Positions 35,597 through 44,059 are shown, counted from the first letter of the stretch. The stretch: DNA of 57,285 nt from Nitrospira sp. (GCA_030444405.1 JARFPM010000016.1:1-57285), one strand, 5' to 3'. The notes: generated from the sequence alone by a model not told the origin. Numbers and translations: made by a program.

Positions 35597-36475
35597 ATGA
35601 CAGCACCAGCGGAATCCGCCATCATCCTTAAACGCACCTATCCCATCTATGTGACGGTATTGCTCTTCACCCTTATTGCTGGGAGCGGGCTGATCGCTGT
35701 TCCGTTGTTTGGCTTCGTCTACGGCTATACCTGGCTGGATTGGACTATGTTTGTAGTCCTGTACATGGTCACCGGGCTCGGCATTACGGTCGGCTATCAT
35801 CGACTCATCTCACACCGGAGCTTCATGTGCTCCGACTGGGTCAAGGCCGTCCTCCTGATCGCTGGAGGATGGGCGCTCCAGAATTCCGCCCTCAAGTGGG
35901 GAGCCGATCATATTCGCCATCATGCCGCCTGCGACCAGGATGCTGATCCCTACAACGCCAAGCTCGGGTTTTGGCACAGCCACTGCGGATGGCTCTTCGC
36001 CGACCAGCGCTATTCGGATGAGAAATATGCAACGCGACTCCGTCAAGACTCAGTCGTGATGTGGCAACATCGCTACTATGTGCCGATTGTGCTCTCAGGA
36101 TTAGCGTTGCCCTTCCTGATAGGCTTTCTGCACGGTGGTTGGCTCGGTGGTGTCGGCTGTTTCATGCTGGCCGGTGTCGGCCGCACCTTTGCCGTCCTGA
36201 ACTCGACCTTCTGCATTAATTCAGTATGCCATCTCTGGGGGAGCCAGCCGCATAGTCAGGCAGACTCCAGTCGAGACAGCTGGTTCGTCTCGCTCCTGAC
36301 ATTTGGGGAGGGGTACCACAACTATCACCACACCTACCAAAGCGACTACCGAAACGGTCCCCGTTGGTATAACTTTGACCCTTCAAAATGGTTGATTTTT
36401 ACGCTGTCGCTGCTCGGATTAGCCTGGTCGCTCCGCACCGCTTCCGCCGCTGAGGGCAAAGTTTCAAACCTCTAA
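35597..36475 (+). CDS. acyl-CoA/fatty-acid delta-9-type desaturase
   Basis: A 292-residue membrane di-iron desaturase that introduces a double bond into a fatty-acyl chain, important for membrane fluidity. The three histidine boxes are present: HRLISH (68-73), HIRHH (105-109) and HNYHH (241-245). Two pairs of membrane helices lie between them, as in stearoyl-CoA desaturase relatives. The SVCHLWGSQPH segment near residue 209 is also typical. Stand-alone gene on the plus strand; electron-transfer partners are not nearby. Confidence 0.94.
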   Translation: MTAPAESAIILKRTYPIYVTVLLFTLIAGSGLIAVPLFGFVYGYTWLDWTMFVVLYMVTGLGITVGYHRLISHRSFMCSDWVKAVLLIAGGWALQNSALKWGADHIRHHAACDQDADPYNAKLGFWHSHCGWLFADQRYSDEKYATRLRQDSVVMWQHRYYVPIVLSGLALPFLIGFLHGGWLGGVGCFMLAGVGRTFAVLNSTFCINSVCHLWGSQPHSQADSSRDSWFVSLLTFGEGYHNYHHTYQSDYRNGPRWYNFDPSKWLIFTLSLLGLAWSLRTASAAEGKVSNL

Positions 36476-36545
36476 CCGTTACTTCGAACCCTCAGCACCA
36501 CAATTCGCGGCAGGCAAACGATTGCTGTGCTTAGGGAACGTCTGA

Positions 36546-36703
36546 TCAATTCACGTTTGTCCTGAGCAATGTGTTCATGCCGACGTCCCACTGGTTCCCC
36601 TGCTTGGGCTGACGCCTCTCCGGATCGCGCGCCTTCCCACGATTCTTCGCGACCTCGGCGCGTTGATGATGGTGGCATCCACAATGGTCCCCCGGCTGAT
36701 CTG
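36546..36703 (-). pseudogene. IS5-family transposase remnant, frameshifted and truncated
   Basis: On the minus strand, 36656-36703 reads LQISRGTIVDATIINAP, a well-known IS5 DDE-transposase segment with its catalytic Asp in GTIVDAT. The next part of the transposase (KNRGKARDPERRQPKQGNQW, then DVGMN) is present but in another frame, after a one-base loss near 36650. It ends at a TGA at 36546-36548. Upstream and downstream parts of the transposase are missing. No terminal inverted repeats or target duplication could be identified. It is a relic, not an active element. Confidence 0.72.
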
Positions 36704-36811
36704 CAGGCCTTCAAGGAAGAGCTGAAAGCACTCCAGAAAAAGGTGGACGAACAGAGCGTTGAGCTCCAGCCCCTCAAGAACCCGCCACCTAAGAAAAAGC
36801 CGACCCACTAG
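36698..36811 (+). pseudogene. possible truncated C-terminus of a coiled-coil protein
   Basis: On the plus strand, immediately at the edge of the IS5 remnant, a frame encodes 37 residues with heptad-like spacing (DLQAFKEELKALQKKVDEQ...) and a Pro/Lys-rich end (NPPPKKKPTH), then a TAG. It looks like the surviving tail of a gene interrupted by the IS5 element. No start codon of its own is evident. Confidence 0.4.
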
Positions 36812-36907
36812 CCGCTCCGGCGAGCGGACGTGAAGCACTCGCCCAGGACACTGGGGGCCATGGCCGGAAAACTGACCTCCCCTCGATTTCTTATCGTTGT
36901 TCGTTGG

Positions 36908-37705
36908 CTACTGAGCGGTAGGGAGAGGATCCAACATCTCATCGAGCTGGGCAGACGTCTGGAGTTCAGCATTCACCGACTGTTCCGCACCCGTCTCGAG
37001 CGTCTCGGCCGAACCGTCCCCGGGCGGAACGTCTCCACCGTCCATCGGAAAAAGTGATTGTTCTGCCTCGCCCAGTTCCTTGAATTCCCGAAGTGGAGGT
37101 AGCTGCGAGAGATCGCTCAAGCCAAAATGTTCGAGAAAGACTTTGGTCGTCCCGTACATGATTGGACGCCCGGGGACCTCTTTGCGCCCGACGATCCGCA
37201 CCAATTTTCGTTCCAACAGCGTACGCAATACACCGGAGGTTTCCACCCCGCGAATTTCTTCGATCTCCGACCGTACCAGCGGCTGCTTGTAGGCGATGAT
37301 CGCCAACGATTCCAGGGCGGATCTGGACAGTTTTGCCGCCGTCTTGGCCTTGTCCAGCCGCTTGATCCAAGGGGCATAGTCCTGCTTCGTGACGAAACGG
37401 TATCCGCCCGCGACAACAGCCAGCCGCACCCCCCGCCCGTCTTGTTCGAACGCTTGACCGAGATTTCGTAGTGCCTCTTCCACGTCAACCTTCGGCACGT
37501 TCTCCATCACGGCCACAAGACGCGCCAACGACAGCGGTTCGGAAGAAACGAAAAGCAGTGCTTCCAGAATCGCCTGGAGCTCGCCCATGCCTTGCACCCG
37601 ATTGTCATCGAAGCTCTGATCATGAGGCGATCCATTCACCTCTCCGATATTCATCGCGTCGGCTTCCGGCACATCATGAACCACATCCACCGTCTGTGGA
37701 GTCAT
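36908..37705 (-). CDS. scpB: segregation and condensation protein B
   Basis: ScpB, 265 residues, the winged-helix partner of ScpA in the bacterial SMC condensin. Seen: two winged-helix domains with ILEALLFVSSEPLS, GYRFVTKQDYAPWI and the signature LSRSALESLAIIAYKQPLVRSEIEEIRGV, then GRPIMYGTTKVFLEHFGL. There is a long acidic N-terminus (about 40 residues) and an extended C-terminal tail of about 60 low-complexity residues. The start at 37705 is supported by GGAGG five bases upstream and by a four-base ATGA overlap with scpA. Confidence 0.95.
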   Translation of the reverse strand: MTPQTVDVVHDVPEADAMNIGEVNGSPHDQSFDDNRVQGMGELQAILEALLFVSSEPLSLARLVAVMENVPKVDVEEALRNLGQAFEQDGRGVRLAVVAGGYRFVTKQDYAPWIKRLDKAKTAAKLSRSALESLAIIAYKQPLVRSEIEEIRGVETSGVLRTLLERKLVRIVGRKEVPGRPIMYGTTKVFLEHFGLSDLSQLPPLREFKELGEAEQSLFPMDGGDVPPGDGSAETLETGAEQSVNAELQTSAQLDEMLDPLPTAQ

Positions 37706-38508
37706 GCTCCCCTCCATTCTACATCGACATCATCAAGCTCTGCCGGATCGGGCACCAAAGAGAACATCCGTGAAACCAGAATCGGTCCGAATGTTTCCGC
37801 TTGGAATACACGAGCAACCCGCAGCCGCATCAATTCAAGTAACGCCAAGAACGTCACGACGATCACCATTCGATGGCTCGATCCTTCGAACAGCGCAGCA
37901 AACGAGACCGAGTCTTTGCCTTCGAGCGTTTCCAGAATGAGATTCATCCGCTCGCGAACCGTGAGATTGTCTGGAACAATCTCCATGAGCCGGCTGCTCG
38001 GATTTCGCTCCAGCACTTCCTTGAGCGCATCAACGAGATCAAACAGCGAGACATTTTCTAACGGAAGATCCTCCTCAACCTCTTCGACCGATGGAGCTTG
38101 TTCACGCCAAAAGATCTCGCGCCACACCTTTTCCTGGTCGTCAAGCTGACGTGCCGCCTCTTTGAAAGCCTTATATTCGAGCAAGCGTCGAACGAGCTCT
38201 TCCCGAGGATCCGGCCCGTCTTCGTCGTCGTCGGCCGTCTCATCCACCGGCAGCAGCATTCTGGATTTGATATGCAATAACGTCGCTGCCATGACCAAAA
38301 AATCCCCCGCCACGTTGAGATTGAGTTCCTCCATGGCCTCCAGATACTCGAGGTATTGTTGGGCAATCATTGCGACCGGGATATCGTAGATGTTGATCTC
38401 ATTCTTCTTGATGAGATGCAGCAGCAGATCCAGTGGTCCCTCAAAATTTTCGATGCGGACCTGGTACGGAAGCTCTGTCTGTTCAAAATCTTCGGCCTGT
38501 GAGTCCAC
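37702..38508 (-). CDS. scpA: segregation and condensation protein A
   Basis: ScpA, 268 residues, the kleisin subunit bridging SMC heads. Seen: the N-terminal kleisin motif VRIENFEGPLDLLLHLIKKNEINIYDIPVA, the NVAGDFLVMAATLLHIKSRMLLP segment and a C-terminal winged helix (VVTFLALLELMRLRVARVFQAETFGPI). Start is a GTG at 38508 with AAGGA upstream. It overlaps scpB by four bases. Confidence 0.96.
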   Translation of the reverse strand: MDSQAEDFEQTELPYQVRIENFEGPLDLLLHLIKKNEINIYDIPVAMIAQQYLEYLEAMEELNLNVAGDFLVMAATLLHIKSRMLLPVDETADDDEDGPDPREELVRRLLEYKAFKEAARQLDDQEKVWREIFWREQAPSVEEVEEDLPLENVSLFDLVDALKEVLERNPSSRLMEIVPDNLTVRERMNLILETLEGKDSVSFAALFEGSSHRMVIVVTFLALLELMRLRVARVFQAETFGPILVSRMFSLVPDPAELDDVDVEWRGA

Positions 38509-38579
38509 GGTGTCCTTATATCAACTTATGGGGTAACGGGCAAGCACGATTCTATATATTGGGGATAATCAAGCGCTCT

Positions 38580-39656
38580 TCATCTGAGTCTTACTGCATA
38601 CGCCACGAGCAAGGCGGCTACAATGAGAAAGACCAAGGTGAGAGCATACTGCCTAGTCCTGGTTTGAAAAAGACCGGAAGGCTGAACTAGTTCAAGCCTC
38701 TTCGTCTGGACCAAAAGCGGTGGTTCGTCAAAGCGTGCCGTTGCAAGATCGTCTTGTTGTCTGAACTCAGCGTTTGAGAAGTCAGCTGGCCCAAGAAACT
38801 GGGCACCGGCAAACACCGCCTCGCCTTCGAAGGCCACGAACACAAAGAAGGTCTCGCGGCTGAAGATCGCTTCACGAAAGCTGATCCGACTTTTGAAACG
38901 ACTTCCGGAAAAGCCCGTTCCCAAACCAAACCTGGACTGCTCAAACGATGCCGGTTGTTCGAAATTCACTTCCAGAAACTCCGCCATACCGTCGAAGAGC
39001 GCACCGGTACAGTCCACCGAACCTTGAAATCTCGATTGATGAAATCTGGTGCTGGGGCCAAACTTGGTCTCTCGACAGTCCATCTGCCGGACGAACTGTC
39101 CCTGAACAAAATAGGCTTCTTTATCAAATGTGGCGGCTGAAAGTTCGACCGCGTCCTGGAAGACTGACCGCGAGAAATCCACCCCCTCCTTGAAATGAGA
39201 CCCATGAAAGTTAACAGGTCCTTCAAACCGAAGCGTGCCGTCCACTGCCCGATGGCGCACTGCGCCCAACACCACGGAATCTCTTAGACTCACTGTCTTG
39301 CGAACAATTCGCTGCCCCTTGCCGCCGACACGATCCCCGTGGTTCGCCCTCTCCGAGGTAGACACTGGTGAGCCTGCCGTCGTGTGTACAGCAAGGCGAT
39401 CGAAGATCAGATCCCCGCGCACAATCACACCAAGGAGATCGACAGGACGCCCCTTGGCGATCGCATCCATAACGGCTTCGCCACGCACTGCATGGGCTTC
39501 CCGCTCAGCCTGTGTACAGCTGGGCGAAAGATGGACCACAAGACCCGCTTCAATTCCAGTCGGGGACGACTCGGCAACGCAAACAGCATCGGCTTCGGGC
39601 GGACAAGTCACAATGGCGATTACAAGCACGAGAGCCACATGCCAACGAGACCACAT
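38580..39656 (-). CDS. exported pentapeptide-repeat-like protein with C-terminal membrane anchor
   Basis: A 358-residue protein with an N-terminal signal (HVALVLVIAIVTCPPEADA), a middle of degenerate pentapeptide-type repeats of the F-x-x-x-x-F class (for example FHGSHFKEGVDFSRSVFQDAVEL, then FDKEAYFVQGQF, FEQSRFGLGTGFSGSRF, FVAFEGEAVFAGAQF) that should form a right-handed quadrilateral beta-helix, and a C-terminal membrane helix (ALTLVFLIVAALLVAYAV). The start at 39656 begins at the signal peptide; an open frame of 64 further codons upstream is probably not translated. No function can be given: known members range from DNA mimics to scaffolds, but an exported membrane-anchored form suggests a cell-envelope role. 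Confidence 0.8.
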   Translation of the reverse strand: MWSRWHVALVLVIAIVTCPPEADAVCVAESSPTGIEAGLVVHLSPSCTQAEREAHAVRGEAVMDAIAKGRPVDLLGVIVRGDLIFDRLAVHTTAGSPVSTSERANHGDRVGGKGQRIVRKTVSLRDSVVLGAVRHRAVDGTLRFEGPVNFHGSHFKEGVDFSRSVFQDAVELSAATFDKEAYFVQGQFVRQMDCRETKFGPSTRFHQSRFQGSVDCTGALFDGMAEFLEVNFEQPASFEQSRFGLGTGFSGSRFKSRISFREAIFSRETFFVFVAFEGEAVFAGAQFLGPADFSNAEFRQQDDLATARFDEPPLLVQTKRLELVQPSGLFQTRTRQYALTLVFLIVAALLVAYAVRLR

Positions 39657-39899
39657 CTGCTTCCGAAAATCAGCATACGTGCTACGTGAGCAGCGGTGAG
39701 GCAAGGTTCGGTCCCTATTGCAGAGAGCAACGAAACGGTCGGGAGGTAATGAGACACCGCCGCTGGAATCAATCGGTTTCAGCGGCGGTGTGTAGAAGCG
39801 ATAAACACGGACCTGACGTCCCTTGCGTCCGCCAATGATGAGTTGCATCGACGGGACGCGGTATGGATGGAGCCGGGCCGACCACTAAAGAACGAGATA

Positions 39900-40273
39900 T
39901 CAATTGTGTCGGTAATCGTCGTCCAACAAATCTTCGGACTTCTCAATAAGTTCGTCTCCGTCGTCATCGGCGTCAAGATCCAATTCTTCTTGGACGTCGT
40001 CCTCTTCGATCTCACCCTCCATCTCCAGCTCATCGCTGGCCATCTCATCCTCATCCTCGAGATCGGCCTCGTCCGGTTCCCTGGGGGCGCGGCCTTCTTC
40101 ACAGATTTGGCAGCCGCTTTCTTGACGGTCTTTTTCTTCGAGGTCGGTTTGGACGCCTTGACAGCCGCACGCTTTTTCACTGTCTTCTTGACCGCCTTCT
40201 TCTTCGGCGACGGTGTAGCTTTTTTCGTCCGTGACGACTTTTTCGTGACGGCTTTTTTCTTCTTGTTCGCCAT
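39900..40273 (-). pseudogene. Lys-rich/acidic-tail protein interrupted by a frameshift in a C-run
   Basis: ATG at 40273 with AGGAGG upstream opens a Lys/Ala-rich histone-H1-like segment (MANKKKKAVTKKSSRTKKAT...KKAAAKSVKKAAP, about 63 residues). In the open frame the sequence then turns into Arg/Trp-rich nonsense, whereas the -1 frame continues as a highly acidic tail (EPDEADLEDEDEMASDELEM, ending in DDDYRHN) up to a TGA at 39900. The switch falls in or beside five consecutive C residues (40083-40087). Restoring one C would join the two parts. It is either a sequencing/assembly error, a true mutation, or a shifting site. The intact protein would be about 124 residues, basic at the front and acidic at the back, possibly nucleic-acid-associated. 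Confidence 0.75.
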
Positions 40274-40495
40274 TCCGATTCCTCCTCTTCGTTTCAGCGC
40301 GGCGTAACGGCCTCCATCTAGCATGAACGAACAGCCTCTTGCAACCACCCCGATCTTGATTTCCATCGATCGGCTCTTTTTCTGCTTCTTAGCGGTTCAT
40401 GGTAGACCGATCTTGGCGACCAACGAGGCGTACGGGAAAGATGCAGAGCGTTCCCAAGCAGTCCAGCTCAATCCCATGCTAGGATGCAACAATAT
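40274..40495. other. intergenic region upstream of the cupredoxin leader
   Basis: No gene with support is visible; a short plus-strand open frame here lacks a ribosome-binding site and recognisable content. The two hairpins of the cupredoxin leader begin at its right edge. Confidence 0.35.
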
Positions 40496-40559
40496 GGGAA
40501 ACGAGCCTGAATCCTCCCGCTCGTTCCCGGCTCTTACGAATAAAACGTCTCGTAAGGAG
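40496..40559 (+). promoter_or_regulatory. tandem hairpins over the ribosome-binding site of the cupredoxin gene
   Basis: Hairpin 1: GGGAAACGAGC (40496-40506) pairs with GCTCGTTCCC (40519-40528), with one bulged base. Hairpin 2: CTCTTACGA (40531-40539) pairs with TCGTAAGGAG (40550-40559), with one bulge, enclosing the AAGGAG ribosome-binding site (40554-40559) of the gene starting at 40570. Such a structure could limit translation until melted or rearranged by a factor; no known riboswitch is recognised. Confidence 0.45.
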
Positions 40560-40569
40560 TAGCGCCGAC

Positions 40570-40947
40570 GTGAACCGAGTACGCATCGTGACGATTGTCC
40601 TAGGGATCGGAGCTGCCGCGGGTGGGCCAGCCCTGGACCTTTCCCCAACCACCCAGATTCTCATGGAGAACGGATCGCCCTATTACGTTCCTGCCACCGC
40701 CACCGTGGCGAGCGGCACGCCCATTCGCTGGGAGAATCCGACGCCAACCCACCATACCGTCACCCACAGTGACTGCATGAAGGAAGAACGTCCATGCCTG
40801 TTCGATTCGGGGACGGTCGCACCGGGAGGACACTTTACCGTGCCGGGCTTACCGGCCGGCCGTTACCCCTATCACTGCGGTATCCATCCCATCATGCGAG
40901 GCCTGCTGGTCGTGACTGACGGCCCCTCAACACCGTCTCAGTTGTAA
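40570..40947 (+). CDS. plastocyanin-like cupredoxin
   Basis: A 125-residue small blue-copper-type protein, probably exported (hydrophobic N-terminus, no strong signal peptidase site). The type-1 copper ligands are visible: His61 or His62 (PTHHTVTH) with Cys103, His106 and Met109 (YHCGIHPIMRG). It would shuttle electrons in the periplasm. Start is a GTG with AAGGAG ten bases upstream, inside a hairpin. A methyltransferase gene follows after 77 bases, with no obvious functional link. Confidence 0.9.
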   Translation: MNRVRIVTIVLGIGAAAGGPALDLSPTTQILMENGSPYYVPATATVASGTPIRWENPTPTHHTVTHSDCMKEERPCLFDSGTVAPGGHFTVPGLPAGRYPYHCGIHPIMRGLLVVTDGPSTPSQL

Positions 40948-41024
40948 ACACACCGATCCTCGTCTTGCACGATTGCCAATTGCTCCTGTAGGCTGCTAGA
41001 GCTCATCACCAAGAGCTGCTCGTT

Positions 41025-42515
41025 ATGAAATCCGCTGCCGTTGTCCGTGAACCATTGAACTTGACGGGAGAAACCCTAAGCCTCCTTGCCTGGCGCATTC
41101 CTGATCTTGTTGCCTACCAACACCAATCAGACGAATGGTGGTATGCCCCGCTGGATGACAACCTGCCGCTTATCCGTTTGAACCACACCGGCTTGGACAT
41201 GCTCAAGACGATGAACGGCCATACGACTGTCGGTACGCTCGTTGAGCAATATGGCACGAAGATCTGCGGACCGGACGGGCAACCGGGGTCCTGGCACCTT
41301 GAACGATGGGCCACGCCAAACTATTGCCTCTGCTATTTCGGAACTGACCCGCCAGGAGGTCATCGACACAAAGCCAAGTGGGATATCCTCCTGCAGCAGG
41401 TCCGCGAAGGCTGGTCGGGAAAGGAAGGGTTTGAGGGCGAGGAGCACTTGGAAGAATTTCATCATCACGAGTTGGCCCAAAGCGAAGAAGATGACCGTCA
41501 TTTTGACCTGATCGAAACCACCGTCTCCCATCTCTTCCGTGAGCCAAGCGAAGCATTGAGCGGCTTGACCTACGGGCGCCTCCTCATGCGGCAACTACGT
41601 CGACTCGGCTGGTTCAATCCCAAGCCCAAGGTCCTCCTGGAAATCGGCGGCGGCCTCGGTTACGTCGCGCAGGAGCTAGGCAAGGACCTGTTGCCCTTCG
41701 AAAAGCAGGGCATCACATACCTGTCGCTCGACATCACACACCCGTTCCTCAACCTTCAAGTCACGCGAGCCAAAGCCGGTGGTTGGAATGTCGCCAGCAC
41801 CAGGGCCAATGCCGAATCGCTCCCGTTGGCCGATCACTCCATCGATCTCGTGATCGACAACGAAAACATGGCGGACATGACACCCGTGCAACTGAGTAGA
41901 AACGAGCTGACGTGCGGGGTCGGAGAGACGGGACAACACCAAGAAGCACTGGATTGGATCAGGCGGCTTCGCCTCCCGATCGAACGCGACCCGCCTGAAT
42001 CGGTGATCTTTAACTTAGGCCCAATTCGTTTTGTCGCCGAGTTGTGGCGAGTGCTCAAGCCGGGTGGCCGAGCCTTTCTTACCGAGTTCGGCATAGAGAA
42101 AGGATGGCCTGCACCCGTGAAGCTACCGGGACATACAGAATACGAGGTCCAATACAGCCACCTGCGGCAAGCGGTCCGCTGGCTCGGTTTTCAAGAGCGG
42201 TATCTTTCTCTTCCGCAATTCCTGGGACTCAAACCGGACACGAAAGTCCTCTGCACCGGCGCCACCTATACCATCCAGCGATTCTGTCAGGCCATCAACA
42301 AACCCTTCGCCGTGCGCGCCTATACCGAGAAGGAATTGCAGCAGGCCTTGGGTGATATGCTCCCAAAACTTCAAGGTCTCCACTATCACGACCTCGCCGA
42401 TCCCGCCTGGTTCGGCCTCCAAGACTTCAAAGTGCTGTTGCTGGAAAAACCCGGCGGCGCCCCGAAAGCCCAATTCACCGAGAACCAAGGCTATCGGTGG
42501 TATTTGCAGAAGTAG
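41025..42515 (+). CDS. SAM methyltransferase with N-terminal PqqD-like domain
   Basis: A 496-residue protein with two recognisable parts. Residues about 20-80 resemble a PqqD-type domain (LIRLNHTGLDMLKTMNGHTTVGTLVEQYG), the fold that serves as leader-peptide recognition element in RiPP pathways. Residues about 200-430 form a class I methyltransferase (VLLEIGGGLGYVAQEL, LSLDITHPFL, ANAESLPLADHSIDLVIDNENM, LKPGGRAFLTEFGIEKGW). Between them is a spacer with a Glu/His-rich region. No precursor peptide or radical-SAM gene is seen nearby. I infer a modification enzyme acting on a peptide or protein; the target is unknown. Confidence 0.82.
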   Translation: MKSAAVVREPLNLTGETLSLLAWRIPDLVAYQHQSDEWWYAPLDDNLPLIRLNHTGLDMLKTMNGHTTVGTLVEQYGTKICGPDGQPGSWHLERWATPNYCLCYFGTDPPGGHRHKAKWDILLQQVREGWSGKEGFEGEEHLEEFHHHELAQSEEDDRHFDLIETTVSHLFREPSEALSGLTYGRLLMRQLRRLGWFNPKPKVLLEIGGGLGYVAQELGKDLLPFEKQGITYLSLDITHPFLNLQVTRAKAGGWNVASTRANAESLPLADHSIDLVIDNENMADMTPVQLSRNELTCGVGETGQHQEALDWIRRLRLPIERDPPESVIFNLGPIRFVAELWRVLKPGGRAFLTEFGIEKGWPAPVKLPGHTEYEVQYSHLRQAVRWLGFQERYLSLPQFLGLKPDTKVLCTGATYTIQRFCQAINKPFAVRAYTEKELQQALGDMLPKLQGLHYHDLADPAWFGLQDFKVLLLEKPGGAPKAQFTENQGYRWYLQK

Positions 42516-42526
42516 GACTTTTTCTT

Positions 42527-44059
42527 TCACCGGTACTTTTGCTGAAAGATCGCTTGAAACTTCTGAACCGTTTCTAGAAACCATGCGAACCCGCTTCTGT
42601 GAAGATCCAGCTCATCATCTGAAATAGCAAGTTCGGCTGCAATCTTTGGATGCGTAATGCGATGCCTCAAATCTAGCGAGCGTCTCAACAGTGCCCAGCC
42701 TTGATTGCCGAAATCTGGAGTCCATTCAAGCTCGAACTTAGAAGTCGCAATTTTAAGCGCTTCCTTGAGATTCTCATGAGTACTCGCACGCACATCCTCC
42801 CGCTTTACACGACCGCTGTCGTCACCTAGCATTAGAACTTCGGATAGCAACTTGTGTTCGGATGAAGTAAGACTCCTTCCTCCTAACTCACAGGCACGAA
42901 GAGTAAATTGCTTCAAGCAAAAAGCCTCGCCCTCGATCAATGCCCAGCAAGCGCGCACAAACATCCGACGAAAAGGTTGGCTAGACCAGTCATCTTTGTA
43001 TGCATCCACAAGACTTTCGATGTCCCTAGATAAAAGGTTAGACACCTCGGACCACTCGTTGAGCACTTTTCCTAAATTGTGCGCATAGGCTGGTAGGCCT
43101 TGGATTGCAACATCATCCACACTGCTACTGCGCATCGTCAACTCTATCAATACTCCTTCCCTCAATCCCAAATCGCTCACCAGACATTGTTCCTCGCCCA
43201 ACGTCTCCATAATCGTTTGGATGATGAGCGCTCCGGCGGCGATAACGTCTTCGCGGTTTTTCTCCAGACCAGGCAGGCCGACTCGCTCAGCCTTTGTCCT
43301 AGTGAGCAGTGTGTACTCCAACTCTCGGATGGTTTCCAGCTTCAGCACATAGTTATGAATTCGCGCCGGCTCATAGGTCGGAAGTTTCTGGGCCATGGCC
43401 GCGAGGGATGTGATCGTGCCGGCGGTGCCGACGAACGTCGCCTGCCGATAGTCGCCCATCTTAGCAACGACTGCGTTAGTTTCTCGAGTCACCCACTCGC
43501 GCGCCTGGCGCACTTCCTCATCGGTTGGTGGGTCGTGACGCAACAGCCGCTCGCAGAGGCGGACCACTCCAATATCGATTGAGCGGGTGACAGGTTTCTG
43601 TCCCGGACGATCTAGGATGAATTCAGTACTGCCACCACCGATATCTAACGCAAGGATATCCGTCACCCCGGTAGGCAAGCCGGAACGAATGCCGAGCAAG
43701 GTCCGCCGGGCTTCTTCCTCGCCTGAGATGACCTCGACCTCAAACCCGGCTTCTCGTTTAACCCGCTCAAGAAACTCATCTCGATTCGCAGCGTCTCGGG
43801 TAGCGCTTGTCGCCACGACCGAGGTGGCTTCGACATGATAGCTATTGATGACATTCCGCCATTCTTGGAGACAGGCAATAACCCGATCCATTGCGACTGG
43901 ACCCAGTCGTTTAGTCTGATCGACGCCCTCGCCCAAGCGGAGGATGCGTCGTTCAGATCGAAGTTCTTTGAGAGGCTGTCCTGGGGCCAGATCTGCGATC
44001 AACAAACGACAGGTGAGGGTTCCGATATCGATGCCGGCCAATCGGCGCGGCTCGGTCAT
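42527..44059 (-). CDS. Ppx/GppA phosphatase with C-terminal HEPN-like extension
   Basis: A 510-residue protein. Residues 1-310 are a typical exopolyphosphatase/guanosine-pentaphosphatase ASKHA domain: GIDIGTLTCRLLIAD, VVATSATRDAANRDEF, EVISGEEEARRTLLGI, LALDIGGGSTEFI, FVGTAGTITSLAA and ERVGLPGLEKNREDVI. The usual C-terminal HD domain is missing. Instead residues about 335-505 form a helical domain of a family I know from stand-alone proteins (RRMFVRACWALIEGEAF, ENLKEALKIA, DLRHRITHPKIAAELAISDDEL), with an R-x4-H motif (Arg465-His470) as in HEPN ribonucleases. Rough base counts show lower G+C in the tail than in the front. It overlaps a small coiled-coil gene by four bases. See findings. Confidence 0.87.
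   Translation of the reverse strand: MTEPRRLAGIDIGTLTCRLLIADLAPGQPLKELRSERRILRLGEGVDQTKRLGPVAMDRVIACLQEWRNVINSYHVEATSVVATSATRDAANRDEFLERVKREAGFEVEVISGEEEARRTLLGIRSGLPTGVTDILALDIGGGSTEFILDRPGQKPVTRSIDIGVVRLCERLLRHDPPTDEEVRQAREWVTRETNAVVAKMGDYRQATFVGTAGTITSLAAMAQKLPTYEPARIHNYVLKLETIRELEYTLLTRTKAERVGLPGLEKNREDVIAAGALIIQTIMETLGEEQCLVSDLGLREGVLIELTMRSSSVDDVAIQGLPAYAHNLGKVLNEWSEVSNLLSRDIESLVDAYKDDWSSQPFRRMFVRACWALIEGEAFCLKQFTLRACELGGRSLTSSEHKLLSEVLMLGDDSGRVKREDVRASTHENLKEALKIATSKFELEWTPDFGNQGWALLRRSLDLRHRITHPKIAAELAISDDELDLHRSGFAWFLETVQKFQAIFQQKYR

Noticed and set aside
38509-38579. TTGCCC-17-TATAAG as scpA promoter
   Set aside because: The -10 hexamer would overlap the ribosome-binding site of scpA, leaving no leader; probably coincidental.
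40083-40092. Programmed -1 frameshift in the Lys-rich/acidic protein
   Set aside because: The site does not fit an X XXY YYZ slippery heptamer in the reading frame (codons GCG CCC CCA), so a simple one-base loss is more likely.
40323-40562. 79-residue plus-strand frame before the cupredoxin gene
   Set aside because: No ribosome-binding site, no motif, and it would overlap both hairpins of the leader.
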